From positions 81,569,001 to 81,633,000 of the forward strand of contig CM048552.1 of NCBI GenBank assembly GCA_026413225.1: a stretch of DNA of 64,000 nucleotides, in the 5' to 3' direction. This DNA comes from Otis tarda. Lineage: Eukaryota; Chordata; Aves; Otidiformes; Otididae. Positions 50,906-62,849 of this stretch are shown here, one piece after another (position 1 is the first letter of the stretch; every line of letters starts with the position of its first letter). A model generated the notes under the pieces. That model did not search any database and was not told where the DNA came from. It saw only the letters and a list, made by a program, of their open reading frames with translations. A program made the translations under genes and the position numbers.

Positions 50906-52609
50906 CAAACGTCACCGTGCTCTCTGAGTAGAGCATGGACTGCCATGCTATTTCTCAGCCTTTGGAAAGTAAAAGTCCATCTAATCTTTTCAAAAACAAA
51001 ATTAAAAAAATCCACACATGTCATATGGGTCATTAAATGTATGGACGATAAATAAAAAGTTTAGCATTTGCATCAAAAAACTACTATAGTTTTACATATC
51101 CTAATTTTACTACTACAAATACAAGTATTTAAATTCAAAATATCATTTGAATAGCAAACTTTGATCTTTCCTGTCAAAGAAATTGCCTTGCAGTTCTTGA
51201 GCAGGTAATGCTGGCAAGATCTTTTAGCACTATTTCTGTCATACAAGTTACCTCATCGCGTCTCCTTCCTGTTACCAACCTTTCTCCTGTTACCTCCTGC
51301 TCCCAGGTAGTGACCTGCAGGGTTGCATCCTGCAGAAAAGCGCTAGCCATTTCTGTGTTCTTTGGGGCACTTTTATTCCTGTTGAAATGGTTGTGGGCTG
51401 GGCCAATCTCACAGCAAGATTGCACATTCATCCCTCCACCATCTGAGGTTATGGGGCCATAGAATACCTCAGGCACTGGAAAAAAGCAGATCGTATGGTT
51501 CTTTTGGGATCCACCGTAGAACAGAATACTCCCAGTTCCAATACTCAGGGAATATTAAGTCCATCAAGACATCTTAACTCCATTACCTAAAGGACATAGA
51601 GTTAGGGGGGTTTTCTTGAGATGCCACATGGGTGTCTAATGTTAATCATCTAATCAGATGCTGAGTTCAGTCTGGCCTTTCACCGCCAGATGGTCCCACT
51701 ACCAATAACTCTGACAAGCTTGGTCAGCCAACAGCTAATGCTAATGGCACAGCTGGTTAGGGCTATGTGCTGTCTGGGCAGCTTTGCTGGCAGTCCCTGG
51801 ACAATAGTAGGAGGTGTTCCTCAGTCCATCCCATGCAGAGAAAGGTAAACTACCCTGATACTGCCAAACCATTTCCTCTGCTGGGATATATGCTGCAGTG
51901 ACAATGGAATGACTAAACAGGCTCGGTAGAGCTTAGTGACTCCGGCTCATAGTGATTTGGGTGATCTGGTGAGACGCTTGGTTCACCAGTGCTTTGTTAT
52001 CCACATAGCTTGTGAGCTCAGGCACATGAAAATACATGTAGGCTACATGAAAATACAGGTAGCCCAGATCTGTTTGGTACACAGGATAAAAGGTCCTCTG
52101 GGAGATGGAAACTTTGAGGACTGTGATGCAGGTTGTGCTGCAAGGCTCCAGCCTCAGGATCAGCTCAGAATCAGCAGTGACGATGCTTATAAGCCACAGC
52201 AGCTTATAAGCCTTGCTGGGTCTGGTCTGACTCTGTGGGGAGCCTTTCAGGTGCCTCTGTAGTTGTTCCCCAAAACTTCTGGCTCCATCAGGGCACATTA
52301 GCTTTGGCTCTTCACCATGTGCTTCCAGACCAAAGGTAGCTCTGAAACAATCTAGGCATATTCGTACTCATAAACCCTAAGAGGATAAGATGGGCCTTCA
52401 GGGATAACATATCCACAAACTGGATAAGCTACCTAGACACATCAGAGGGAGCTCATTTCATTAGCACTGAAAGAGAATTTTGAGTGTTCAAAGTCATGTA
52501 CAGATATTGTCCACTGAGGACATAATGCCTTTGCAAAATAGAGTGTTTCACTCTCACAAATGCTGTTCTTCCGGTGGTGTTTGGGGGAATAATAATATCT
52601 GACAAGTTT
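50906..52609. other. Intergenic DNA 5' of the zinc-finger relic
   Basis: No upstream coding exon could be identified. A 21-bp two-copy repeat lies at 52024-52065 (ACATGAAAATACA twice). A 121-codon minus-strand frame at 51933-52298 spans that repeat and has no recognisable domain. Confidence 0.4.
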
Positions 52610-52628
52610 CCCCCCCCCCCCATTCCAG

Positions 52629-52900
52629 CTGATGATAATGTTCCCCCAGCTGAAAATAAGGAGACCTATTGTCTAAAAATTCGTATGAAAATGAATAGGT
52701 CACACTTTGACCTTTACATTCACCAACAAAGAGTCCAGATGGGAGAGAAACCCCTTAGGTGCTGTGACTGTGGAAAGGATTTTGTTGGGAATTCTGACCT
52801 GACTCAGCATCAGCTGTTTCACACTGTAGAGAAGCCTGATCTGTGTGTCCCTTGTGGGAAAAGCTGGAGCCAGGATTCCTCCCTTGCTCAGCATCAATGA
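52629..52900 (+). pseudogene. C2H2 zinc-finger relic (one complete finger, truncated second)
   Basis: A C12 run (52610-52621) plus ATTCCAG forms an acceptor, and the open frame enters in phase 1, as in the two intact zinc-finger genes. The exon starts with an acidic stretch (ADDNVPPAENKE), then has a half-finger remnant (HQQRVQMGEKP), one complete finger (LRCCDCGKDFVGNSDLTQHQ, then LFH) and a second that ends at TGA after SLAQHQ, before its last histidine. The stop stands where the family has an arginine after HQ, which is consistent with decay of a CGA codon by C-to-T change. No downstream finger continues in this frame. A short, expressed zinc-finger protein cannot be excluded. Confidence 0.65.
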
Positions 52901-53107
52901 AACCTGAGCAAGAAACCAACACCTGAGTGGAGCACGATCACCGAGAGTCCTGAAGGGCAGGCATTCACTCCTGCACCAGGGACAGGATAAAGGCAAAGAT
53001 ATCCAAGCCACTGTTGGGAGTCTTGCAGGGAATATGAGGCACAACCCCAAACACTACAGAGAACAATCTGACAAAGCCCCAGTGCAGTGGCGTAACAGTG
53101 GTTGGAT

Positions 53108-53679
53108 GTGAGTATCCTACTAAGATGATGGATGGGCCTTGGGAGGTCATGTTGTTTTTGTGAGAATCACTAGTGAGGGAGAAGGAGGTCCAGGGAAGAG
53201 GGAACCTTGAAGTGTTGAGAGAGAAAGAGAAGAGGTAAAAAAAGGAGCAGGCTTAGTGGAGGCAGTAGGACAGAAAATGGCATCTTTGCAGTGTTAATGA
53301 AACAAAGAAGTTCACTCAACAGTCAGAATACAATCATTAAGAGAGGTAGCTGGGTGCTGGGTTGGTGGCTAACTTGGGCATCTGGAGCACCTACCCAAAA
53401 CAGAAAGACAGTAACTTTCTCCTCGTTCTGTTCTGAGAAAGCATAGTACAACACATTCTAGAGTTATTATGAATCATTGTTTGCACTTCATTAGTCACTG
53501 TTAGTTGTAGCCCATTAGTACTTCAGATCCTAGACTGCATAAGACCTTACAAGGTTTGTTTCCTTCACCTTCTGTCCCTTGACAGAAGTCAAACATCCAG
53601 GTCTTATATCCACCAACTTATAGTTGTGACAAGCTAACCTTTAAACAACTTTTTGGTCTTTGTTTCTTTATTCTCTCAG
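53108..53679. other. Possible intron of the zinc-finger relic
   Basis: Begins with a strong donor, GTGAGT, at 53108 and ends with the acceptor TTCTCTCAG at 53679. The frame open before the donor does not match the zinc-finger frame, so the intron is only a suggestion. Confidence 0.25.
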
Positions 53680-53798
53680 ATGCTTTGGAGACTGCAACTC
53701 ACCTGTTAAGTGATGTGAAAACTTCAGAAGAGACAGAAGAGGCTCTAACTGTGACAAATGCACTGCGAGCACAGGATGAGGATGTGGTCCCTACCTGA
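53680..53798 (+). CDS. Candidate terminal exon downstream of the zinc-finger relic
   Basis: A pyrimidine-rich acceptor (TTTATTCTCTCAG) is followed by an uninterrupted phase-1 frame of 39 codons to TGA, starting DALETATHLLSDV and ending AQDEDVVPT. An ATTAAA hexamer follows at 53927-53932, about 130 bases later. The composition is acidic. It starts with the same split Asp codon and Ala as the linker exon of the minus-strand gene, which may be coincidence. I do not recognise the peptide. Without transcript evidence this is a low-confidence exon. Confidence 0.25.
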
Positions 53799-56700
53799 GC
53801 CAGTTTACAATCTAAGCCTCCAATGTAATGTAGCCAGGTTTTTTCCTAAGGTAGAAAAACTGGTCTTTTTATAGGGTTGTTCTGCTTTTATGTTTTACTT
53901 ACAGTATTATTCTTGTGCCATTCTTAATTAAATGCAAAGAAAACTAAAAATATCACACAGTGTGAATCACAAAAAGTGCCCTTTTTGTGTGTTAAGGACA
54001 AAAGCTTACTTCATGAAAAATGTGCCTTTGCTCATACAAAACAATTCTGCTTCAGTCTGCCCTTCCAACAATAGTATCATAGCTCCAGACAAACAATACT
54101 TTCCCACTCCTATGTGGATGGTCACATTTATTTGCAGGCTCACATCCATGTTTACAACCCATCATATGGGAAAAATTTCATTTTCCATGACTGAGGGGAA
54201 TCCTCTCCTGGTATAAACCAGGCCAACACTGTGCAGGTGATTTCAGGAACATATGCTCACTTTTCTATTATTAAATTTGTGGGCTATTATAGGGTTCATG
54301 TTTAATTCATTAAGGTTAGGGCCTGCTGGAAAGCCACCATGGGCAGCCTACGTGGGTTTTGGTCTTGTGCTGCCATGGGTCAGAAAAGAACATGCATTTT
54401 CAAGGCCTAGCAAGGTCACTGATACTAAGGATCAGAAACTAGGTGAGAGCTGGGCTACAGTAAGAGTTTGGCCCCACAGAAGACATCTGTGATCAGCAAG
54501 CACTATGCTCTCCAGGTAGACCCTGCCAATCTACGTTACCCTGGGCCAATGTGGTGCAGGTGTTTTGGAGAACCATGGCATTAATCTCATGCAGTTTTTG
54601 GCATAGGGTGAGGTTTTCTTGGTGTATAGTTAGGACTGGATGTTGAGGACGGCAGGATGGGGTGGTAAATAAAGGGACCACCTTGGCTCAACTTCTGCAG
54701 AGCAGGGGAGGAAGAGAGATCAGGCAAAGCCCAGAGGTGAGTGGTTTCTCCTGTTGCTGTCCGGGATGGGTGAAATAACTGTTGTGCTACAGGAGAGGGT
54801 ATCCCAGGCAGCAGGATTTGCTTCCTGTGCCCGACAACCCCTCTCTATCCAGGTGAAGACTAGGGACTGTTTCTCTGGGCTAAAGCTGATCTCCATCCAC
54901 AGACCTGGAGTAAGAGGCCAGTCTGCAACCTCACACATCTCCTTGCTGATGCGAGCCAGCTTGACTTGTATACCTTGAGCTGAATGAGGGGCTCTCGTTT
55001 CCTTCTCTGGCTAAAATCAGAGATTTTATTTTTAAAAAGCTGAAACTATAATAAAATGGTAGATCTTTCTTGAACAGTCTCACAGAAAGCCTTAATAGTA
55101 ATCCAGTGCAACTGCTTGCCCGAGCCTAACAAAAAATATCTGAGGGGGGGAAAAGGTAAGTCGATTTTTAAACCTACTGGTGTGATGCTGTACGGGCTTT
55201 GCTGACGTACAGGAGCACACATAACAGTATGGGATTTGAATTAATGTTCTCTCACCCAGACGCAGCCAGGAGATGGCATCAGGAACAGCTTCCCAACAGA
55301 GGGCACTACGTTATTACACAGAGAGCCTTGGGGATCCCTGCCACAAGGACTTGTCTCACTCAAAGACACTGAACGCCCAGAAAGACACATTTCAGCTTTG
55401 TTTGCCTTCCTCTGCAAAAATTAAGCTGATGAAAAATTACTGTGTTTATCTCATTAGAAGCTACACTATTATGCATAACTGTATCTACCAAAATAATCAA
55501 AACAAAACCTCCAAACCCTACATCCAAGTCACAGGCAGAATTCTGAATTTCTGAACTTTTAAGAAGTGCTTGATTTCACAGCCATTCAAGAGTCTCTTAA
55601 TACAAGTGACTTTTGTCTGCAATTTGTTGATGAACAGGGAATCATCTTTATTGATGTATGGGACAGATTAATTTGTTTGTGGGGTGGATTTTGTGTCTAG
55701 CCAACAAGAGATAGGAAAGTGAAGGGCTGGTCTGAGTCATTACTACTGACCTATACCACAAGCAACAACACTTGGATGGACGTTATCGTATGAGGATCTC
55801 AGCTGGGAAGAAGCAGCTTCCTAGCACAGAGGTTTCCGAGTGAGCAGGGATGGGCAGGATGGGGCTGGGGCAGAGGCAGCGCTGCTACTTTGAGCACAGG
55901 GGAAGGCTTCTGAATGTCATCCTCCCACATGTGCTGCACAGGCTAAGGTGCCTGCAGCTGCCTGCATGGGCAAAAACCTGCACACGTGCATGTGCAGTGC
56001 TTTCTGTATCCAGCTCCTACACAGCAAGATCCTCCCTTTCAGGTTGAACCAGAGGAATATTTGGCAAGCCCCTCGAAGGCAGCATGCTTCTCCTTTCATT
56101 TTTGCTCTCCATGGTCAATTTTGCTGAGGTCCTAACTATCATTCACTGTTTGAGCAGCTCTGCACTAGAATAATATTGCCTGCAGTGGTGTGACTTTGTC
56201 TATATTCCACCTTTCCCTTACAGGAATTTATTTCTAGAGCTCACGGTTGAGCAGAAAGCCTGAAGAAATGACCACAGGATAACTGGCCTACCTGAATCTG
56301 AAGAGAGCAGAAAAGAGGAATGAAATTTCCTAGCTGTTCTGGTAGCGAATTGATTTCTTTGTTGTCAGCATCTTTTCTACAGAGGGCTTTGAGCGTCATA
56401 CACACACACCTAACTTAAGTTATTGCCATGAACCTCCACATATATGGGAAAAGTACAGAGGAAGACTCTGCTTAAGTTCTTGCCTTGGCAAATGGAGTGG
56501 AAGTATTTTAAGAGCCCCAATAGCCTTCTCCTGGGCTTCTCAAAGGATGCTGCTGGAAGAGAAAAGGAGAAAAGAGCCATTGTCACTGATATCTCTGTTT
56601 AGACCTCTTCTCACTCCTAAGGAAGGAGGGGAAACATCAGTATGGGAGGTCCAGGTAAAGAGCAAGGCTGTTAGAGACTCCAATCCAGCAATTATCTGCA

Positions 56701-58499
56701 TGTGTATATGAAAGAGAGAGTCGCAAATATGGAGTGGGCTGGGAAACAATTTACTGCACCAAGACATAGCATTAGGACTCTGATTCAGATTTGCAAAAGG
56801 ATTTAGCTGCATCCCATTCAAGAAGTTATCTTCTGCGCAGCTGCCTTCCCTGTCCCTCTGCTGCCATCGTGCAGGAAGGACGGCTGGACACAACACTGGC
56901 AAATTCTCGTTTGCCTGTTTGCTGATGCTGTTCTCCACTGACTTTCTCCAACCCCAGAGGCCAAGTTCACGGGCCATCTACCCCACTAGTCTGAAGGCAG
57001 AATTTGAGTCTTAAACGTCTGTAGGATCTGCAGGAGTAAAGATCCTTTACTCCTGGTAAAGTACCAAGGCTAGGCATTACAGCCACGTAGTCTGACCTCT
57101 GGATAGAGCCCCAGAAGAGAAAGAGCATATAAGAGCAAAGCTGTTAGCAAATTAGTCTCCTATTCAGGGGAGGCAGTACTCAAGATGGGGCTTTTAAGAA
57201 CTGGATCCCATCCAGACAGCTGCAGAGGCATCATGGCAGCCTCACTGCCTGGACCAGACTTTGCAATATCCATGGGAAGCTGCTGCTCCCCTGCACTGCA
57301 GCCCATAGTGTTCTCTGCTGTTCTTGCAGATCTTTGAAGGCCACGCGTATCTGAAATCACCAAAGGATCTGGAGAAAAAAACAGCTTTTTGCATTCCTCT
57401 TGCAGCATTAAATTCACAAACACAGAAATTGAGAGCGCTGTGGGAAATGGAGAGCTGCCTCCTAAAGCCCCCCGGGAGCTGCAACAGAGGATTTCAGTCT
57501 ATGAGAGGCACCTGCCACGAACAAGCAGTAACTGGAGTATCCTTCGCATGTAGCATCTCAGTGGGAAGAAAGTGTAAGCTCTAAGATTTCCTTAAAATTG
57601 TAACTGAGCTAGAAATTGCCTATGTCAATTGTTATAAAAGAAGAGCTGCTTGGAAATGTTTGCATAACCAGCTTTTATTAAGATTTTTCAAAATTTGTTT
57701 GTATTATTTCTGGATAGTAACACCAATGTTGTGAATTCTGGATTATCAAGAATTAAGATTTTTGATCATGGAGTAGAGGCAAAGCCCATTAAAAGCTTTC
57801 CTATCTTTCTCCTTGTCTGACTGCTCATTCCCTAGTACAAATGTTTTTTCTCCATAATGTGGTTTTTTTTTTTTCCTTTGGGAGGCATCTTAATAATATG
57901 TAGCACCATTTTTTAACCTGTCTTTGTTTTTAGGATCCTTGTTTACAGATATTGCCTTGTATTTCTTAGTTACCTTTCGTGGATCCTCTTCAGGTAGCCC
58001 ACGGACCTCCTGATGTGCGTGGACAACAGGCTAGAAATTACTGCAAGTGCCTTACTCAGTGAAAGACACCTACACCGACATTCAGTGGGTTCTGTTTTGC
58101 TGTAGCTAATCATATGAAATCCTGTGCAGGAGCTACGTTGTTGGGATTTTCTTTCTTCTTTCTTTGGTTTGTACCTACTGCTATGGGCCATCTGCAGTAG
58201 TTTCTCTTGCCTTCTGCTCAGTTGACAATATTTGCACCCTCAGCAAAAAAAAAAAAACCAAAAAAACATCTGAGGCTATTTTGCCTGCTTTTGCTATTGG
58301 AGACTGGCCATTCCTAGCTCCAATTCAACCAAAATCAGGAAAGCATTTTCACATGTGAAGCCCACACCTTTCTGAAGCCCTGCCATGAGCAGTCATTTTC
58401 CTTAACACCGGTATGGATTGCAGTGAAAGAGTCTGGGAGAGTCTGCACTTCTCTATGTGTGCTGGAGAAGGGCCTGTGCAAATGCAGCGCTGAATTGTT
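53799..58499. other. Intergenic DNA
   Basis: About 4.7 kb without a supported gene. The longest frame is 145 codons (56540-56977, minus), with no recognisable domain. There are A-rich runs near 58245 and T-rich runs near 57866. Confidence 0.45.
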
Positions 58500-59170
58500 A
58501 GAACAGAATCGTTAAGTTTGGAAGGGACAGTTAAAGGTCATCTAGTCCAACCCCCCTGCGAGGAGCAGGGACACCTTCAAGTAGATCAAGTTGCTCAGAG
58601 CCTCGTCCAACCTGGCCTTGAATGTTTCCAGGGATGGGGCATCCACCACCTCTCTGGGCAATCCGTTCCACGGTTTCACCACTCTCATCATATAAAATGT
58701 CTTTCTTAGTTCTATCTCAATATATCCTCTTTTAGTTTAAAACCATTACCTCTTGTCCTATCACAACAGGCCCTACTAAAAAGTCTGTCTCTATCTTTAT
58801 TACAAGCCCCCTTTAAGTATTGGAAGGCTGCTATAAGGTCTGCCCAGAGCCTTCTCTTCTCCAGGCTGAACAGCCCCAACTCTCTCAGCCTGTCCTCGTA
58901 GGAGAGGTGCTCCAGCCCTCTGATCATCTTTGTGGCCCTCCTCTGGACTCCTTCCAACAGGTCCACGTCCTTATGTTGGGGGCTCCAGAGCTGGACGCAG
59001 TACTCCCGGTGGGGTCCCACAAGAGCGGAGTAGAGAGGCAGAATCACCTCCCTCGACCTGCTGGCCACGCTCCTTTTGATGCAGCCCAGGATGGCTTTCT
59101 GGGCTGCAAGGGCACATTGCTGGCTCATGCTCAGCTTTTCATCCACAGTGATGCTAGGACTCTGCTAAAT
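58500..59170 (-). mobile_element. CR1 LINE, 3' 0.67 kb, with part of the reverse-transcriptase frame
   Basis: The best-preserved CR1 here. The minus-strand frame at 58712-59146 (144 codons) covers the C-terminal part of the polyprotein, with landmarks [44 protein letters not shown] and [18 protein letters not shown]. It is 5'-truncated, and the frame stops after the KLKED block, before the RHWNRLPREVV segment seen in the copy at 49.95 kb. The element is therefore dead. The 3' end lacks the octamer tail. Confidence 0.95.
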
Positions 59171-60220
59171 GCTGATAGTGAGCTATAAACAAGGGGCAGG
59201 AAAAGAGATGACTGAATTTCAGAAGGCCTGTTACCACTGGATGTTCACAGTAAGCCGTGGAGGAAATGAAGGAAACAGCCAAGACCTGACTCACTGGGGA
59301 TGGATGTTTTACTTACTGCTTGTATAAACTTACTTTGATTCAGTTTCCAAGCTCAGTGTTCTGTTTCTTTCCATTCTTACAAGGGTTTTTCTTGCCAAAC
59401 ACACAGGTTTGAATCTGCTTGGAGGAAAGTATAGCTACTAAACACATCCAGGGAAGTTATTTGGTTTTCCAAGGAGTGAGGACTCAGCAGATGATTTTAG
59501 TTAAATTAAAAAGACCCTTAGACCCCCTGTGGTACTTCTGACATGTTAGCAGCTTAACTAACAGTTACGAAAACTGCTGGGTTCTGTCCTGCTGTTGACC
59601 TGGCATTTTACATTTACAACTATGTGCTTTGCATAGAGTAGAAGTTGAACTCAGAATGATGTCTGCTATGGAGTGGTGAGGACAACAGGGGACTCTAGCT
59701 GGACAAGATGTTCACAAGGAGGACGCCTACACAGGACAAGAAAGCGTGAGTGGCAGGCTAGTGTCCAAACTGCCTCTCAGCCCACCGAGGTCACAGTGTG
59801 CTCAAATAGTACAAGGCACTGCAGGAAGCAGGAGCACATCAAGGTACAGAAGGACCCTGCTCTAGGGCACAGAAGGACCCTGCTCTTGGTGCTGCTGGCC
59901 ATCTTTGGAGTATGAGTGTTTCCTTGGAGGGGGAAAAGGACATGGCAGGTACTCAGTGCAGCCCAGCACTTGGCGGGCTGAGATAGGAGACGAAGACCAA
60001 TCCACCTGGGACACCTTTTTGCTGCTCTGTGTCCTGCTTCCCACTAATGCTGGCTCTCGACCTGCTAGGAGAGAACCCCTGCACTGTGGGATCTACTGGC
60101 CAAAAAACATTGTATCACTGTAGCTTACCTTCCTAAAGCAGAATGGAGGGTATTCCCAGCATGGGACAGGACCTCTCCTGCTCACTGTGTGCAGCATCCC
60201 AAATGTGCAGATGTTCTAAA
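59171..60220. other. Intergenic DNA with a short tandem repeat
   Basis: A 23-bp unit (ACAGAAGGACCCTGCTCT...) occurs twice at about 59846-59891. No gene recognised. Confidence 0.45.
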
Positions 60221-60224
60221 CATA

Positions 60225-60421
60225 AGAAAACCCTTTATTTTACCATGAGGGCTGTTAAACTGTCCCAGGTATCCCAGAAAGACTGTGCAGTCTCCATCCG
60301 TGGAGATATTAAAAACCCAACTGGATATAGTCCTGGGCAGCCTGCTCCATCTGACCCTGCTCTGAGTCGGGGGGTTGGCTAGATGATCTCCAGAACTGCT
60401 GTCCAGGCTGTGGTTCTATAG
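60225..60421 (+). mobile_element. CR1 LINE 3' fragment
   Basis: Shows CR1 3' landmarks in order: GAAAACCCTTTATTTTACC, GTGCAGTCTCCATCCGTGG, AGATATTAAAAACCCAACTGG, GGGCAGCCTGCTCCA and GGGGTTGGCTAGATGATCTC. It is strongly truncated and has no octamer tail. Confidence 0.85.
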
Positions 60422-61016
60422 CACACCTCTTCTTCATTGACCTTCCCTTCATGCCGCTGGTGGAAGAAGTATCTTAATGGCACTGCGGTAATTTTGCATG
60501 GGTCCACAAGAAGTTAGGAGTTCAGGTCCAACTGAGTTAGGGAAGAAGAGCTTGGCCCACAGAAGGATATAGATATTGTGATACTGACAGCTGCACATGA
60601 TGACTTTTAGGCACTTCTTCACCTCATGTAATGCATGAAGAAAAGTTAGGCAAACTCTCTGTGCAATGGACAGAGAAAGCAAGGTACTTCAGGATATGGT
60701 TCACACAGGCAAATAGAAAACTACCTCTGCAGCTGCTGGAGATGCCAAGCAGAGAGGAAAAGTTCAAGCCCTTCTTAGACAATAACTTGTCCTTTTCTGG
60801 ATGACAGAGGTGTCATCAGGATGTCCAACTCCAGCCTGCTGCCAGGAACTTATAAAATTCAGTAGGAAGAGGCATCACCTATTTATGTAATGTCCCAGAG
60901 GTTTGAGCACCAACTCAAAAGAAACATGATCCAGAGTTGATTTCCCCAGTCTCTTGGTTTGTGGGAATTTGAGGGCTCTCTTTCCTCTAGATTGACTGTA
61001 AATGCAGTGATGTGGA
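60422..61016. other. Intergenic DNA
   Basis: Lies between a plus-oriented and a minus-oriented CR1 copy. No gene or other repeat recognised. Confidence 0.45.
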
Positions 61017-61350
61017 ATAGGAATCATTAAGGTTTGAAAAGACCTCTAAGATCATCAAGTCCAACCATCAACCCTACACTACCATGCCTATAAAACCAGA
61101 TCCCAAAGTGACATGTCTACACATTTTTTCAACACTTCCAGGGATGGTGACTCCACTGCTTCCCTGGGCAGCCTGTTCCAGTGCTTGGCCACTCTTTCGG
61201 TAAAGAAATTTTCCCTAATATCCAATCTATACGTCCCTTAACACAATTTGAGGCCATTTCCTTTTGTCCTATCGCTTGTTACTTGGGAGAAGTAACCCAC
61301 CTCACTACAACCTCCTTTCAGGCAGATGTAGAGAGCGATAAGAATCTCAA
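61017..61350 (-). mobile_element. CR1 LINE 3' fragment
   Basis: Inverted CR1 3' end on the plus strand: GAATCATTAAGGTTTGAAAA, ATCATCAAGTCCAACC, ACTTCCAGGGATGGTGACTC, GGGCAGCCTGTTCCAG and TTTCCTTTTGTCCTATCGC. It is 5'-truncated near the GTAGAGAGCGATAAG block. Confidence 0.92.
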
Positions 61351-62849
61351 CTGCAGAAGCTGATCCACCATGATGAAATAATTCATCCACATAAATGAAT
61401 GAAAGCATTAATTGAATCAGAAAGCAGTAGCACACACGAGTATGATTTTGTTGCTGACTGGGTAGAGCTTTCAGTGTGCTGCTCCTGGGGGAGTACTCCT
61501 GCCTGGGAGACCTCACGCTGGTCATGCAGGGAAGAGAGGGTTGAGGATTGCCTGGGTGTGGGCTACAGAGTTTCTCCGGTGGTCGGCTCAAGCTCCCTCT
61601 TCTCTTTTGCTGAACTCTTCAGAGCACATCCTGGAGGATACATACCTGCAAGACTCATTAAATGATTAGGAAAAAAAGACTCAGCAAAGAGATGGCACTG
61701 GATATCAATTTGAGTAGACAGAAAATACAATATAGGTAATGACTTCCTCAGTCACCTGTCTAGCATAATTCTTTTCTCACCTTGCATTCTTTGTGAGCAA
61801 AGATCTATACTGTGGTAAAGTGCATTCTCACATAAACCCTGTACTCCCTTAAGCAAATCCAGGCAGCGATGCTGCAAATAATAAAACTGGGGTAGTAGAG
61901 AATGAAGCAACCTACTCTGCTTATTTTGCCATGGAATGAAAACCCCAAATGTTCCGAATTTGCCCCTTTTTTAATGATGACACTAATCAGCTGTGTCAGA
62001 GTTTCCCTTTTTCCTGCTGCTCCCAAACACTTGTTGTCTTGTACCTAGTTGTCCTCCCCTTTTCTTCTTTCCCTTTACTTATGCCTTTTCTCTGCCAGGC
62101 TCTGTTCCTCTCTCCCATGAGGGGGAGTCTCCCTACAGACTGTGTGCCCCTATCACTACAGTCAAGCTGGAAGACAGGGACAGAATTTGCTTTACTGGGA
62201 ACTGATACGCTGTCCTCTTTCAGTCCACAGCTGAGCACAGCAACCAGAGAAAGCTTTGATGCAGACAGGGCTCCTCAGGATATTTACCTGTGTACCTAGG
62301 AGAAACAGAATGCTTGAGAACGGTAGCTGTGGATTCAGATTTTTAATACAAGCTACAGAGTTTTTCTACCCACGTCCCTCTCAATTTCTTCTGAATCCAG
62401 GTGTTTAATTAATTTACATTTTGTTGACGAGCTCCGACGTAATCTGGGGAACTCTGAGGTCTGCCGCTGCGGAGGCAAAGCCCCGCTATGTGTAGTGAGG
62501 CAGACTCTCCTGACACCTGGCACTTTTCCTCAAGACCCCAGCTGCCTGTTAGGGGAAGGAAATCCAAAGCAGGAGGGTTCACGCATGCAAAGATAAAGAG
62601 TGACATTAAGGAGCGTGAAGACAATAGACCCAAGTAATGAAGAAAAATGTAAAAAATAATAATAAAAAGCCCCTCTGTTTCTTGAGCTGGTCCGGGGACC
62701 TGGGATCAGCGGGGTCAGGTGTACCCGCTCTGCTTTTGCTCTGCAGGCAAAGCAACGAAGCGCTAAGCGCCTTTCCCTCCCCTAAACGGGGGGCAGGGGC
62801 AGTTATTATCCCGTGGGAATTAAAAAAAAAAAAAAAGGCAAAATACCTT
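61351..62849. other. Intergenic DNA left of the right-edge CpG island
   Basis: No gene supported. Frames are at most about 117 codons and overlap on both strands. An A15 run lies at 62822-62836, just before the island. Confidence 0.45.
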
